Shown: piece by piece, positions 24,050 to 35,319 of the stretch
Layout of the letters: every line of letters begins with the position of its first letter
How positions within the stretch are numbered: position 1 is the stretch's first letter
Assembly: GCA_029215795.1 (NCBI GenBank)
Contig: JARDYH010000003.1
Location: 102,270,609-102,334,608, forward strand
Direction: 5' to 3'
Source of the DNA: Anniella stebbinsi
Taxonomy: Eukaryota > Chordata > Lepidosauria > Squamata > Anniellidae
DNA: 64,000 nt
Made by a program: the position numbers and the translations under genes
Notes under the pieces: model-generated
Seen by the model: the letters and a program-made list of their open reading frames with translations, nothing else
Told to the model about the DNA's origin: nothing
The model's database searches: none

Positions 24050-24545
24050 GTCTGTGTCTCTCTGCCATATAAATTATTATGTCTAAATTATATGATATGC
24101 ATGTAGCATAAAATGTTTCTATTGTTTTATATATTATAAGTTGTCATTATTTATTAAATTCCAGCAAACTACAAGATATATATGTAGCTTTCTCTCTCAA
24201 GAAATAACAGTAAAGTATGGATGTCTACCATGGGCAGAGCCATTTTTCATAAATGCTTTTGACTTCTGCTCTCCCCAGCTTTCCATAAACTGCCTGTAAA
24301 ATCTTTGTGTAACATCAATATTTTTCATACAGTATTGTCAATCCACTGATCACTGAGTAAATCTGTTAAAAGAAATTGGTTCAGGTTCCTCAGATTTCTG
24401 TACATGCTTTTCTATCAATATGTGTGTGTTTGCATTTAATTATAAACCCTTTATCCCAGAATGAAAATTAAGCAGCATAGCCTACAGCTAACGTGAACAT
24501 TCCATCCACGGCCTAGTAATAAAGTAAAGTTCTGTATGTTGTGCC
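24050..24545 (+). other. NTF3: Probable NTF3 3' untranslated region with polyadenylation signal
   Basis: AT-rich sequence follows the stop codon. The first canonical AATAAA is at 24518-24523 and is followed by a GT-rich stretch (gttctgtatgttgtg), the usual layout of a cleavage/polyadenylation site. Further AATAAA motifs near 25822 and 25878 could serve a longer transcript. The end point is inferred. Confidence 0.55.
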
Positions 24546-24599
24546 AGCTTTACCATTAGAGCTACAGTTTCCACCCGTGTCTGACAGTTCCAGAACCAC

Positions 24600-26400
24600 T
24601 GCTAATAAGCCTGCAATTTAAGTTTAGGCTTTTTTTTTTCTTTTTTTCTTTTTCTTTTTTGAAATATATTTGTTTTGTGACTGTTTTTAATGCTGCCAAT
24701 TCGTTTTTAGAAGACTAGGAAAAAATCTAAAATATTTGTAATAGAATCTTGCCAAAGCCAAGAAGTGATCATTAATATAATATATAAAAGATGGATTTCC
24801 TTAAAATAAGCACTTTTTATTGTGTGCAGCCATCTCCCTTTTCCTATAATATATATTATTCCTGATCTGTCATTGCATTGATTTCTTTCTACATACAGAT
24901 TTTAATTGTTCCAGAACTGAAGTACAAATGAGTTTGCATTCCTGGAACAGACACAAAAGCCAGATCAGATTAAACACTTTTGAACAACTTGGGAAAAGAC
25001 ATTTAAAATATTAATCAAAACCCATTTTGTGTTGACTGTTGTATATAAGAGTATTACAATAATAATTGCAGTATTCAATGCAATTAGCTGAAATAGCTCC
25101 AGTCCATATTTTGTTGTGCATAACTAGTCATATGCAGCAGCTGTTATTGAATCCAAATGCATATCGGCATCCACTGTGCAGGATCAAGACTGCTTCTGTT
25201 CGTAGATCTCCATTGTCAATTGGGATGAATATATATATTCCCCTTCCAACTCAGCCAGATTCCTGTTGAAGCCTTTACCACTTCTGAGGACCATACAACC
25301 ACCTGGCAGATTTATTAGTTAGGAAAGGCAATGAGCTAAAGAACAGGTGGTAGGCCTCGATACTTCAAGCAGCTTGTCAGGTTGCACAAAGAGGACCACA
25401 CTGTTCATTGTATTTGGCTCTGTTAGGTTTCACCTAGAATTGCTGGGACAAAGAAACACAAAATGGCTGAAAATATATACTCCCACAGTTACCCAGATCA
25501 TTCTCTACCTTTAGAGAGGTAATGAACACATGTAAAGAAGAACATGGCAGTCTTTATCTTAGCAAAGTTTGACTGACTTTGGGAGGAGTGAACTCCAGGG
25601 AGAAGTTGTGTGCCTCTGGGTTTTTCATCCTGTACCAAAAGAATGCAGTGGCTGAATGTATTTTACTGTACTGGGCTGTTCAAATATGATCAATGAAAAC
25701 CTGCAATGCTGCTACTTTGACTTGCTGCTACCCTCATCCTCAATGTACTTCTGAGAAAGAATACCTTCTACTAATGAGAAATTGCCGAAGCTGAAAACGT
25801 ATTTAATTATCCCAGACAGAAATAAAATTTTATGTAACTTAAATATTCTAATAATTGTAAATAATACATGACCACCAATAAACATTTTGCGCCCCTAACC
25901 AGGTTGCATCGGAGGGCTCAAAAGTTCCCCTGCTACAAGAAACTATATTTTATAAAGGAGCCCAGAAAATTTGGATTCTGCCGATAAGACTACCAGACTC
26001 TCCCTAACCTGTAATTGTCCTGTTTCAAATAGAGACAGGAGAAAGACAGGAAAGAAGAGGAAAAGACGCCATTGTGTGTAATGGCTTCGAGGCAGCACAT
26101 TGTAACTATGCTATGCTTCCCTCACTGCTAATTAAATGCCAGATTCGTTCAAACTTGTGCTTTCCACCAATCCTTTGCATAGACTTCCACTTAGAAAATC
26201 CAGATTGAGCTCTCTTCATGTCACTGAGGAGGACACACACACTGCATTGTTCATGTCATAACTGTAGCTATCATAGAATGCATGAAATGGTAATGATTTC
26301 CACCATGGAGAAGACTACAGTGGTCTTGTCCGTAAGACAAACATATTCAAATGGAAGCCAAATTGAGAGGAGCTAAATCACCTTAAGTCACCTAAATCAC
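24600..26400. other. No recognisable gene; downstream of NTF3
   Basis: AT-rich sequence with a T-rich tract at 24630-24662 and extra AATAAA motifs. It could contain a longer NTF3 3' UTR. Confidence 0.4.
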
Positions 26401-26419
26401 TCACCTCATGGCAATTAAT

Positions 26420-27040
26420 GCTTCCAGTTGATGTAGGAAAACTAACCAATTTAACCGCTGTTGAGGGGCTATTTGGTTGATAGTTTGCAAATTGGGGTTT
26501 ATATCTCTGAACCACATTCTGAGCCATGATGGCTAAGCATTTTGAATGTGGGGCTACATAACCACAGTTTAATCACCCTCACTAACCACATGCTGCAAAA
26601 GGGTTAGCAGCCCTAACCATGGCTTAGTATGTTGCATCTCAGGCCCTTGTGGCTAACCCTATAGTTAACCAAGCACTGCCATAGTGCTACCATTAGCAAT
26701 GCCATTAGAAACATGGATAATCTTGCTAAATCGCAGCTATACGGCCACTATTGCTGTACAAGATCTTTTACACAGAATAACGAGCAGCCATTTGTACACA
26801 GAATAGTGGCCTACTAGGGGGATGAACAGCCATGCAGTGCTCCCGGGGCATTCCCCGAGCCATCCAGGAGCTCATACGGTGGGTGGGCAGCAGTGAGAGT
26901 TTGCGCATCCCACTCCGGCAGGGTGGTTAGTGCGCATGAGGCAGGAGCACTTGGTGTGATTAGTGCAAACCACAATGCACCAGGGTTACTCTAACTACCC
27001 TTCCTCAAGTTAAGTTTGAACAGGGCCATTCTGTTCTACC
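26420..27040. mobile_element. Degenerate 'aaccatggttag' MITE-like region
   Basis: Repeated short motifs of the type gctaacc/ggttag and 'accatggctta' recur on both strands, ending in 'gtttgaacagggcc' near 27025, which resembles the inverted end of the MITE at 27121-27303. Boundaries uncertain. Confidence 0.4.
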
Positions 27041-27120
27041 CTATTCATTAGTAACTAAAGTTGTAAGAAGGCCAAAAAGAAAAACCTAGTAAAAAACAAC
27101 AACCAACCAAACATAGACAT

Positions 27121-27303
27121 AGGGCCTGTTCAGAAAACACAAGCCATGGTTGGGCCACTAACCCTTGTGCAGCAAATGGTTAGTGAGCGTGTTTGATCCG
27201 TGGTTATGTAGCCACCATGGTTACGAATGGTTCACATGACACACTAAGCCATAATATTTAGCTCAAAATGCCACTGTGGCTTAGTGTGTCATCTGAACAG
27301 GGT
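27121..27303. mobile_element. hAT-like MITE with 'GGCCTGTTCAGA' ends
   Basis: Left end AGGGCCTGTTCAGAAAACAC pairs with the right end GTGTCATCTGAACAGGGTG over most positions. The interior is rich in inverted 'ccatggtt'/'ggcttagtgtg' motifs. It abuts a CR1 3' end at 27303. Confidence 0.6.
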
Positions 27304-27562
27304 GATAGAAGAGGAGCTGAAGTTACAGGAAGCCAGATTCCAACTGGACATCAGGAAAAACTTTGTGACTGTTAGAGCAGGACGACAATGGAACCCATGA
27401 CCTAGGGAGGTGGTGGGCTCTCCCACATTAGAGGCATTCAAGAGGCAGCTGGACAGCCATCTGTCAGGGATGCTTTAAGGTGGATTACAGCATTGAGCAG
27501 GGGGTTGGACTCGATGGCCTTAGAGACCCCTTCCAACTCTGCTATTCTATGATTCTATGAAA
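27303..27562 (+). mobile_element. CR1 LINE 3' end
   Basis: The end of the CR1 protein in translation (ELKLQEARFQLDIRKNFVTV) followed by the conserved 3' region 'gagcagggggttggactcg' and the terminal 'ttctatgattctatga' repeat. Same subfamily as 18628-19555, opposite strand. Confidence 0.9.
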
Positions 27563-27599
27563 TACTCATTGTGATTGCAATGAATAGCCCTGACTGTCA

Positions 27600-28300
27600 G
27601 TTCACAATTGGCAAGGGCTCAAGTATTGGAGGAAGCTGGAGTATTGTGCTGAAATGAAACACCCCAAAGTCCTCAAGGTCATTCAGCTGCCTCCATTCAT
27701 CTGCACCCTCCAAAATTGCTCCTCTCAGTGCTTCCCTCCCCAGGCCCAAAATCACTCCCCAGCTCTAAATGTACACCCAAAATCAATATGTTGTCTTCCT
27801 CTCACCTTCTGCACCCACAGCCCTCTGTATCCCCACCAACTGCCTCCAGCCCTCTAAACTCCTCCATGCTTGCTCCATTGCCCCCCCATTACCTCCCAGG
27901 CCACCCAGGCCCTTCCTAACCCGATACTGCTCTCCCTACCTGTTACAAAGTCCTCCATGCCCCCAGCCCTTAGCACACGCCACACACACGCATACATATG
28001 CCCTTGCTCATGTGGTGATGGTCAGCTCCCAACCCCTTTTTACATCAAGTGGCAAAACAAAGTGCAGCCCTCCAGTGGCCTCTTCCATCTTCATTTCCCA
28101 AGAATGTCTCCACAAAAAGAGACACTTGTGGAAGTGAAGATGATGCTTCATTTTGTAGCATTTTAGATAAAACCTAGTTTGCTGATTCATTCCTGCTTTG
28201 TGCCTTGTGTGGGATAATCTTGGATTTGAATGTCAAACTGCAATTCTGTGGGGGTACAGGTGAGGTTTCTGCTATTCAAAGGGTCCTTTCAAATGACCCC
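27600..28300. other. No recognisable gene; C-rich stretch
   Basis: The + strand is unusually C/T-rich (27660-28090), giving proline/serine-rich translations in all frames. No domain or splice structure supports coding. Confidence 0.4.
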
Positions 28301-28306
28301 AATAGG

Positions 28307-28560
28307 GGAACATAAGAAGCATCCTGCTGGATGAGATCAAAGGCGGATCTAGTCCACCATCAAGTTTCTCACAGGTGCCAATCAAAAACCTCTGGGAGGC
28401 CCACAAGCAGGACATCTGGGCAAGAACACCCCTCCCACCATTGTTTCCACACAACTGGTATTCAGAGGTAAGTTGCCTCCGAATCTGGAGGTAGCATACA
28501 GCTATCATGGCTGATAGACGCTGATTGATCTTCCATTAAATTGCATCTATTATTGCAGCT
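28307..28560 (-). mobile_element. LINE 3' end (CR1-like), reverse copy
   Basis: Starts gaacataagaagcatcctg, the reverse complement of the family's 3' terminus. Pairs in inverted orientation with 28565-28736. Confidence 0.6.
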
Positions 28561-28564
28561 ATTA

Positions 28565-28736
28565 GTCATGATAGCTAAATGAAACCTTTATGTTTAGGGC
28601 AGTATTGCTCTGAATGCCAGATGCCTGGGGCAAACAACAGCTTTTGGACTTTCTAGGGATATCTTCCTAGTCACATCTGGAGACAGGATGCTGGATTAGA
28701 TGTTTGTCTGATCCAGCAGGGCTCTTCTTATGTTCC
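28565..28736 (+). mobile_element. LINE 3' end (CR1-like), forward copy
   Basis: Contains 'acaggatgctggattagatg' and ends 'gatccagcagggctcttctt' plus 'atgttc'. The end is a 25-base near-complement of the start of the copy at 28307, so the two form an inverted pair of about 430 bases. Confidence 0.65.
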
Positions 28737-28739
28737 AGT

Positions 28740-30690
28740 CAATCAGCCTTGATCTGGTTTAATTGTGGCAGTATCCACATACCTAAGCAAGCTGCTTTTT
28801 CCTAATTGCAGCAATAATTGCATTTGGGAGTAATTACATAAAAGGCATCATAACTCTAAGAGGTTCAGATAACGCCCTCCCCCTCCCATGCATTCAAAGA
28901 ACATACCAGCCCCTGCCATGCGCAGCTAAGCAGGACACACACACCCTTTATCTGGAGGAGGTCTACTCACATCTCTGGTACACTCAGAGAACCTCTTCTC
29001 ATGTGTCAAAAATTGGGTTGGGAGCAGGAAGGATGGCTTAGCCTCCAGGGGTGTCAGTGGCAGGAACTCCTCACCCTCATTCTTTAAACATGTGAGGGGG
29101 AGGTGTCATTTGAACCTTCCTACAGAGTGCAGTTGGGAAGAATTCACTTAGTATTGTCATCCTAAATATGTACAGCACACCAAAGTGGAGTTGTGCTATG
29201 ATGAGAAATGGGGATCTTGCTTGCCACTTCTTGCATTGTTTTAATTTGTCTCCTTTTCGTAGCATCAAAAATAGCTTATCAAAGGATCCCAGACCCCAAA
29301 GTCCTCCCCACCATCCCTTGCATTTAGGAATAGGGAAACAATGCCTGAACGTGATAGGCAAAGCCCTTGGAGTGAGGCTGCCATTTTGGCAGTAACCTCA
29401 TGTCAAGAATCAGGTTTAATTCTCCCTAGAAATAAACACTATCTGAAGATGTTGTACTGTTTTGTTACCTATGCCAAGCTATGTATGGTTTCTTTGTTTT
29501 TTTTAATTAAACAGTCCATTTAGAAAATATGTATTAAAAATGTTCTAGAGAGGTTTTGGGAAACCATCTGCATTTATTTTATCACCTTTTGAACATTTGT
29601 TCAACGACATTTGGAATGACATTTGTGTAGCTAGTTTACGACTACCAAGAAAGAGAGTTCTGCTTCCTCACCAAGGGGGGAAATGACTAGACTGTAATGT
29701 GTGCTGTGGTTATGTCCAAATGCTTGAAACCAGTGCTTTTTAGGAAACTGTTTCCCTGGTTCCTGCTTGTCTTTGCCTTCACCATCCTCTATTTAAGTCA
29801 GTTTGCTTTAGTAACCTGTGTAATTTTGTTTTGCAACGTTCTATGGCATCATCGTGTCAGAGAATGAATGATGACATCACTGACAAATCATGTGGGTTGC
29901 CTCCGCCAATAGTAAATGAGGTTTAGAGAGGCAAAGAAGAAGGACAATGGGACTGAGATGTAGCAGCATTGAGAAACAACACAAATTGCTCACAGGTACC
30001 CAGATCACCAAAGACAGGAGGCACATTACAACCCAGGAAATTCGCTTTATTTGAAATCCCATTAAAAAAAAAACCACACACACCTCAATTGCAGTGCCCT
30101 ACTGTTTATATTGTGCCCTTTCAGCACATGTATTTTTAATGATAGCCTAAAATACATAAGACCATCCATTTCATTTATTTGAAACATTTTGGTGCAAAAT
30201 AAGATCAACAGGATTCTGTGTTCTCTATGCTCGCTTTGTGAATGTAATTCATCGTGCATATGGGCAGTTAGACAGAGGGGCATGGGAATCAGCCTTAGAG
30301 CTTGTGAAGTGAAATGGAAAAGGGGTAAAGAGCTTGTAAGAAGAGAATTTGCTTTCTGAAATACTTTGCCTGTATTTGGTTACAGCAGATGACAGGATGA
30401 CGAAGCTAGCCCAGATGCCTGGAACATAGTAAATAAACATAACTGTTGTTTTTAGAAGTCTTATAAGAACACTAGCAATTCTGTATGCATGCTATTCTGT
30501 ACACATGCTATCCGAAGCCTTCCCTGGAATTCTGAAATAAATTAATCCACTTAATATCTCAAAAAGGCACCTACATTCAGGGGTGTTTAAATTCAAGGGC
30601 ACAGTCTCTCCCTGTGTCCCGCAACTCCAGGAAGGATCGGATGCGCAAGTAGAGAGGAACCATCATAAGGCTAAATTGGATCCTCTTTCC
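28740..30690. other. No recognisable gene or clear repeat
   Basis: Mixed, mostly AT-rich sequence with short frames. Nothing supported. Confidence 0.4.
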
Positions 30691-30694
30691 CCTT

Positions 30695-31110
30695 GCCTGT
30701 AAGCTAGTTCTTGGCAACAGCCAGTGCACCAACTTTCTTCTCTGCACGCATTGCGTCTGCGAATTCACATCCAGCAAAACTGTTCAGGGTGGTGAGGGGT
30801 CTAACCCAGGCACCTTCCCCCCTGAACCCGACTTTAGAACCTTTGGTAGTCTCTGTGATGCCTTTAACGATCATTTCACAGATAAAATCTCTCAGATAAG
30901 AGACGATTTAGATGCCGTCATTATAGCAGAGGCTGACAATGGAGTGTCCAGCAACTCTGTGAGTAGGATTACACTGGATCAGTTTCAGTTGGTGTGTACC
31001 AAGGACGTGGGCAAACTGCTTGGACGTGTGAGGAGGACAACTTGTCCTCTCGATCCCTGTCCTTCTTGGCTGGTCGCCCAGGGAGGAGGTGCAATTAGAC
31101 TACAACTACA
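30695..31110 (+). mobile_element. L2 LINE fragment, region before the reverse transcriptase
   Basis: Broken frames align with the protein of the copy at 60030: FFSARIASANSHPAKLFRVV corresponds to FFSTSIASSQCRLVELFWVV there, and KLLGRVRRTTCPLDPCPSWL to KVLGQVWSTTCVFDPCPLWL. It ends soon after the PCPSWL motif. Confidence 0.85.
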
Positions 31111-31429
31111 ACTTTTTTTTAATGTGCCAGAGCCAGAGGATCTCTGCAAAAGCTGCTCTCTGCCAAAGAGTCGACACTGAGAGATAACACAGAGTTACAT
31201 AAAAGTAATTCAAGAAGAAGAGGGAAAGAAAGCTGTTCTGAATTCCTAGGAAACATCATCAACACCACTGGTTCTTTTGATGTTTTTGGCCTAGCACATT
31301 TGCAATTACCACCTGGCCTTTGTTATCAGGAACCGTTGGAGTAGGCCAGAGTCCCAAGGCTGTGACTAATTGGAATTTAATTCTACAACAAATACTACTG
31401 ATTTACCAGTTTCCTATTGGCAGGGATGA

Positions 31430-33960
31430 GTAGCCCGCTTTACCCAGCTGGACAGAAAGTGGCAAAGATATAATGCTTACTAGAAATGCATGCAGGATGC
31501 TGGGGATAGTTCCCGCCTTTGAGAGTATCCCTTTAAGTGGGGAAGTACAGACAAAAATAACAAAGTTCTTTACAGCCAGAGAGGCTGGCAAAGAGGAGGT
31601 GGTGGTTGAAGAGGATCCCCTAGATATATCAAGTCCTATTTTAGATTGGTCTGTTGACCTCAAAAGTGCCTCTCAGATTTTAGGCCCTCATAACCTTGCT
31701 TTAGAGCTGGCTCTTGCTGAAAACAGGATGATAAAGGAGCAAACACAGGCACCTGAAAAGGTCAAACAGCTAAATGAACAGTTAAATGACTTGATGTTAA
31801 AACAAGTTTCAGAGCTGGCTCACTGTAGCTGAAGAGCAAATAAAGAAGGGGATAAGAACCAGAATGAGTCAGTTTACGGGGACAGTATACCAATTGAGCG
31901 CTGGTTGTTTATGATCATGAAGGATTTTGAACATATCAAATACTATCTGTCCCAATGTAATGAACTCCTAACAAAACTCATGGAAATGCAAAAAAAATCT
32001 GGCCCAGAATATTGAGAGGAAAGTCCAGGAAGGAAAGCCCAGTAAATGCAGGCCGCAAACAAAAACTCTCACTACATCAAAGGAAAAGGAGGTGACTAGG
32101 AAGAAGGATGGAAACAAAACAAAGAAGAGTAAAAACATCAAAAGCACAAAGGGTGTCTCCTATAAGAAAATGAACTTCAATAATCTTTCTAAACTTTTGG
32201 ACAAAGATCCTGTGCAGAAAACTGAAGTGAAGTCTAAAAAGAAATCTAAGAACAAGGTAAAGAAAATGACAGTGTCAATTCTTTTTCAGAAAATATAGTC
32301 AGCCTTGTTCCACAAACTCCACATAATCTTGGTCCAACACCAGGAAGAGGAAATGTCAGATTCATGTGTTCCAGCACCACAGGAAACAAAATTGTGCCTA
32401 AAGAATCCAGGAAATGCTGTGAGCTGGAACTTAGTATTGATTCACCAAAAGTTGGTCCTGTCCAATTATCCTAAACCCAAAGGACTCTTTATCTCAATCG
32501 GGACAAAAAGTACACCTTCCCCAAATTCTGGACAAGGCCACCCCAGGTCTTTTCTCTCTAGCAGATATTACCTATGTGGAATATTTATATTACAACCACA
32601 TCTGTGCATGAGCGGTAGTCACATTCAGTGACCAGGATTTAGCAAGACTGTTATTAAACAGGAGGGAAGAACTCAGCAGATATGGCATTCCAGACTCACG
32701 ATTCTACGAGAATCGGGCACCTCCTCACTTAATAGGGAAATACCTTAATATGAGCCAAAAAAGATGCTCAGCTGGGGAGGCCAGTTACTCTAAAAATCTT
32801 ATTGATTTAGACACCATCCAAGAAAACATCTCCATTGACAGAAACCCAGGTATACATGGGCAGAAGCGGTCAGACCCTGCTGGGGTTTATGGAAAATGGC
32901 AAATACCTGTCAAGGAAAACAGATTTCACAATATTGAGGAGAAAACACTACTAGACTCCTTTTGTGCTTTGTCCCAAGTTTCACAAAATGAAATTGTGAT
33001 GAGACTTGACACCTTAAGAGAACATGCAAATAAAGAGAGGTAGACCTACAGATAAGGAAGGCGCACAAGGGGCTGGGGAGGAATATAACACTCTAAATCA
33101 AGAAAACAGCATGAAAGGAAGTTTGGGCTATGCACAGGAGTCATCCAGAGTTTTAAAAAGGTTCCATGGACTGCTTGACAACTGCAGAGATAAACCCATT
33201 AACACACAAACCTGAGCAGAGATGCTCAGGGAGTGACCCTGCCCCTCCAGTCTCAATTATAAATTCCATGATTCCAAGGCCACCAGTGTCCTAAAATCAG
33301 GCCACCTGGCTTTACATGAGATTCCTGGAAGATGGAGATACCAGCTGAGGCTCATGTTTTACCCAGCAAATATGATGTGCCCAGTGATCTCAAATGTCAG
33401 CAGAATAGATCTGCCAATGGACGGAATTGCATATTGGGAAGAGAAGCTGGAGGCAGTGGGAGCGGGGAGGGCCATCCAGGATTATTCAAATTGACAACAC
33501 AAACAGAAAAACTGCAATCTGTCCAGCACGCAAACAGATGCACCAGCTGCAGGTAATCTAATGATTACCTGCAGTTCTCGAAAAGAATGTTCTAAGTTCA
33601 TTGACATAATGTCATGGAACACAGCACACTTAATAAATGAAAGAGGTATAGAGCTATGGGGGGTGGGTTAGCTGTTCTGGCTAAGGAAGACCTAGGATGG
33701 TGGAGGGGGAAGAGAAAGAGAAGTGGTGGAGACCACAAACAGGACTTGTAATCTTTTGATAGTAAAATCTACAGCCTATGATAGGGTGCTAATTCTTGTA
33801 AATGTTTATATCCCCCCAACTTCCTCTCAATACTATTCACCAGATGTCTGGTTGCACCTGGAACAACAATTGGAAGAGTTGGGTGCAAGGTTCCCAAATG
33901 CCCTTATCCTTCTATTGGGGGATTTTAATGCCAGAGTGGGCCCATCTTTGGGTACCTCTA
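31430..33960 (+). mobile_element. Unclassified APE-type LINE: ORF1-like region and endonuclease start
   Basis: A run of broken + frames: 31473-31832 (acidic/helical, with a coiled-coil-like LNEQLNDLMLKQ), 32092-32298 (very Lys-rich), 32650-33043 (LLLNRREELSRYGIPDSRFY, then CSAGEASYSKNLIDLDTIQE) and from 33597 the endonuclease: SWNTAHLINERG, then LILVNVYIPPTSSQYYSPDV and LILLLGDFNARVG. The GDFNA motif and 'NVYIPP' are standard APE endonuclease landmarks. The family is not CR1, L2 or L1 as seen elsewhere here; I cannot place the clade. The endonuclease is interrupted at about 33957. Confidence 0.6.
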
Positions 33961-34384
33961 GACGGAGAGTTTCCATCGACATGTCTTCGCACTGGCGGCA
34001 GTTGCGTTACATGACACAGCTGCCAATGCGAAGACATGTAGAGGCAAAGGCCCTTTGCCACGAACTAAAAAAGTCAGCCATTAAACACGACTTTTTTAGT
34101 TAGCGGCAGTCCTCCCCCCCCCATTTAAAGTTGTTAAAAAGAACTCCCCCATTTGTATTTTTTTTAAAAAAAAGAACAACACTTACCTGGGAGTAGGGGA
34201 GCCAAGGTTCCCAGTCCCCCCTCCAGCAGCTTCCGCACCGCTGAATGCTTGGCGGCGTGGGTGGCAACAAAAGAAAAGGCGCCATCATGCCCCTTATGTC
34301 AGGACTGGTGTAAGGGGCGTCAATGCGCCACACGACGCCGGGGAGGCATCAGGGTGCAGTGCCCCCGGCGGCGTGAAGAAGAGG
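33957..34384. mobile_element. Foldback insertion inside the LINE endonuclease
   Basis: Between the GDFNARVG segment and the downstream endonuclease part lie about 430 foreign bases. They contain one hairpin (catgtcttcgca at 33979 pairing with tgcgaagacatg at 34027), a second hairpin (aactaaaaaagtc pairing with gacttttttagtt at 34088), poly-C and poly-T/poly-A runs, and a GC-rich right part. 50633-50760 shares the 'ctaaaaaagtcag' hairpin and 'ggcggc-tgcgt' motif. Exact ends and duplication not determined. Confidence 0.5.
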
Positions 34385-34958
34385 CCCTGACAAAAATTGG
34401 TGCACAGTGTGGAATTCTGGAAGAGGATTCCCTTGTTCTGAAGTACTGGAAATCTAGTGATCAGAAGTTAAATAATGCTGGCATAAATCTATTTAGGTTA
34501 ACATATATGTTTGGTTTACACATAGTAGGTAACAATGACCCTAACACTGCATAGCCTTTTACTTATTTTTGTCCAAATGCGGGAAGTGTTCTCAATTACA
34601 TCTGCGTCTCTAGGGAAAACATTGAACTCTTCTCTGGTATAATTGTCTCATCTAGGGAAGATAGTGATCACCCCATAACAGTAAAGTTAGCAGTGGAATC
34701 TGATCTGAGGCCAGTGACTGTATCAGACCAATGGCTATCTCAAAATTTAGAACTTCACCAAGAAAGTAACTGTACAGATTTCTGAAGACAAAGTGTGTAT
34801 GGGTCCATGTTTATTTCCAGGTGGTCCAAATTGGGGAGTTACCCAAAAAAGTTCTGATGGAGCGGATTCCTCACACATCCGTTCTCTCAACCACTTCCTT
34901 GACTTCTATCACTTCCTGTCGCATAATCCTGTCATATAAAATATACTATATTAACTTA
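34385..34958 (+). mobile_element. APE-type LINE, endonuclease C-terminal part
   Basis: Translates to SVLNYICVSRENIELFSGII, then SREDSDHHPITVKLAVE; 'SDHHP' is the terminal catalytic motif of APE endonucleases. It continues the element of 31430-33960. Interrupted again by the foldback element at 34959; 35320-35440 may be more of it. Confidence 0.6.
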
Positions 34959-35313
34959 GGCCTCCTCCACACGGGGCGTTTAATGAGCCTTGAAGGCTCA
35001 TTATAAATTTTACCTACACACGAGCGGAGCGCAAAACGGGCGTACAGGCGCGTTATCTCCCCGATAATGCGCATTTTCGAACGCGCGTTAAATAGCGACT
35101 TTTATTTTGCTCCTGCCGTTAAAGCGCATTTTCGCTGTGTGAACAAGCGATTATGCGCATTAACTACCTGGAAAGCGCTTTTTGGGCATCTTTTAATGCG
35201 CTTCGCCGCTTCTCGCCGCCTCCCGTGCAGAGGGATTAGGAGTAAATGCGCCTCCGCGATAATGCGCATAATCGCGGAACCAGGCGCAAAGGCGCATTCT
35301 TGTGGAGGGGGCC
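34959..35313 (+). mobile_element. GCGCAT-rich foldback DNA element, copy 3 (best preserved)
   Basis: About 355 bases, ends GGCCTCCTCCAC and GTGGAGGGGGCC, flanked by TTA on the left and TAT on the right, so a TA-type target duplication is possible. The interior holds at least ten GCGCAT/ATGCGC-type motifs on both strands. A frame of 83 codons crosses it but is not protein-like. Sits inside the APE-type LINE. Confidence 0.75.
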
Positions 35314-35319
35314 TATGAC

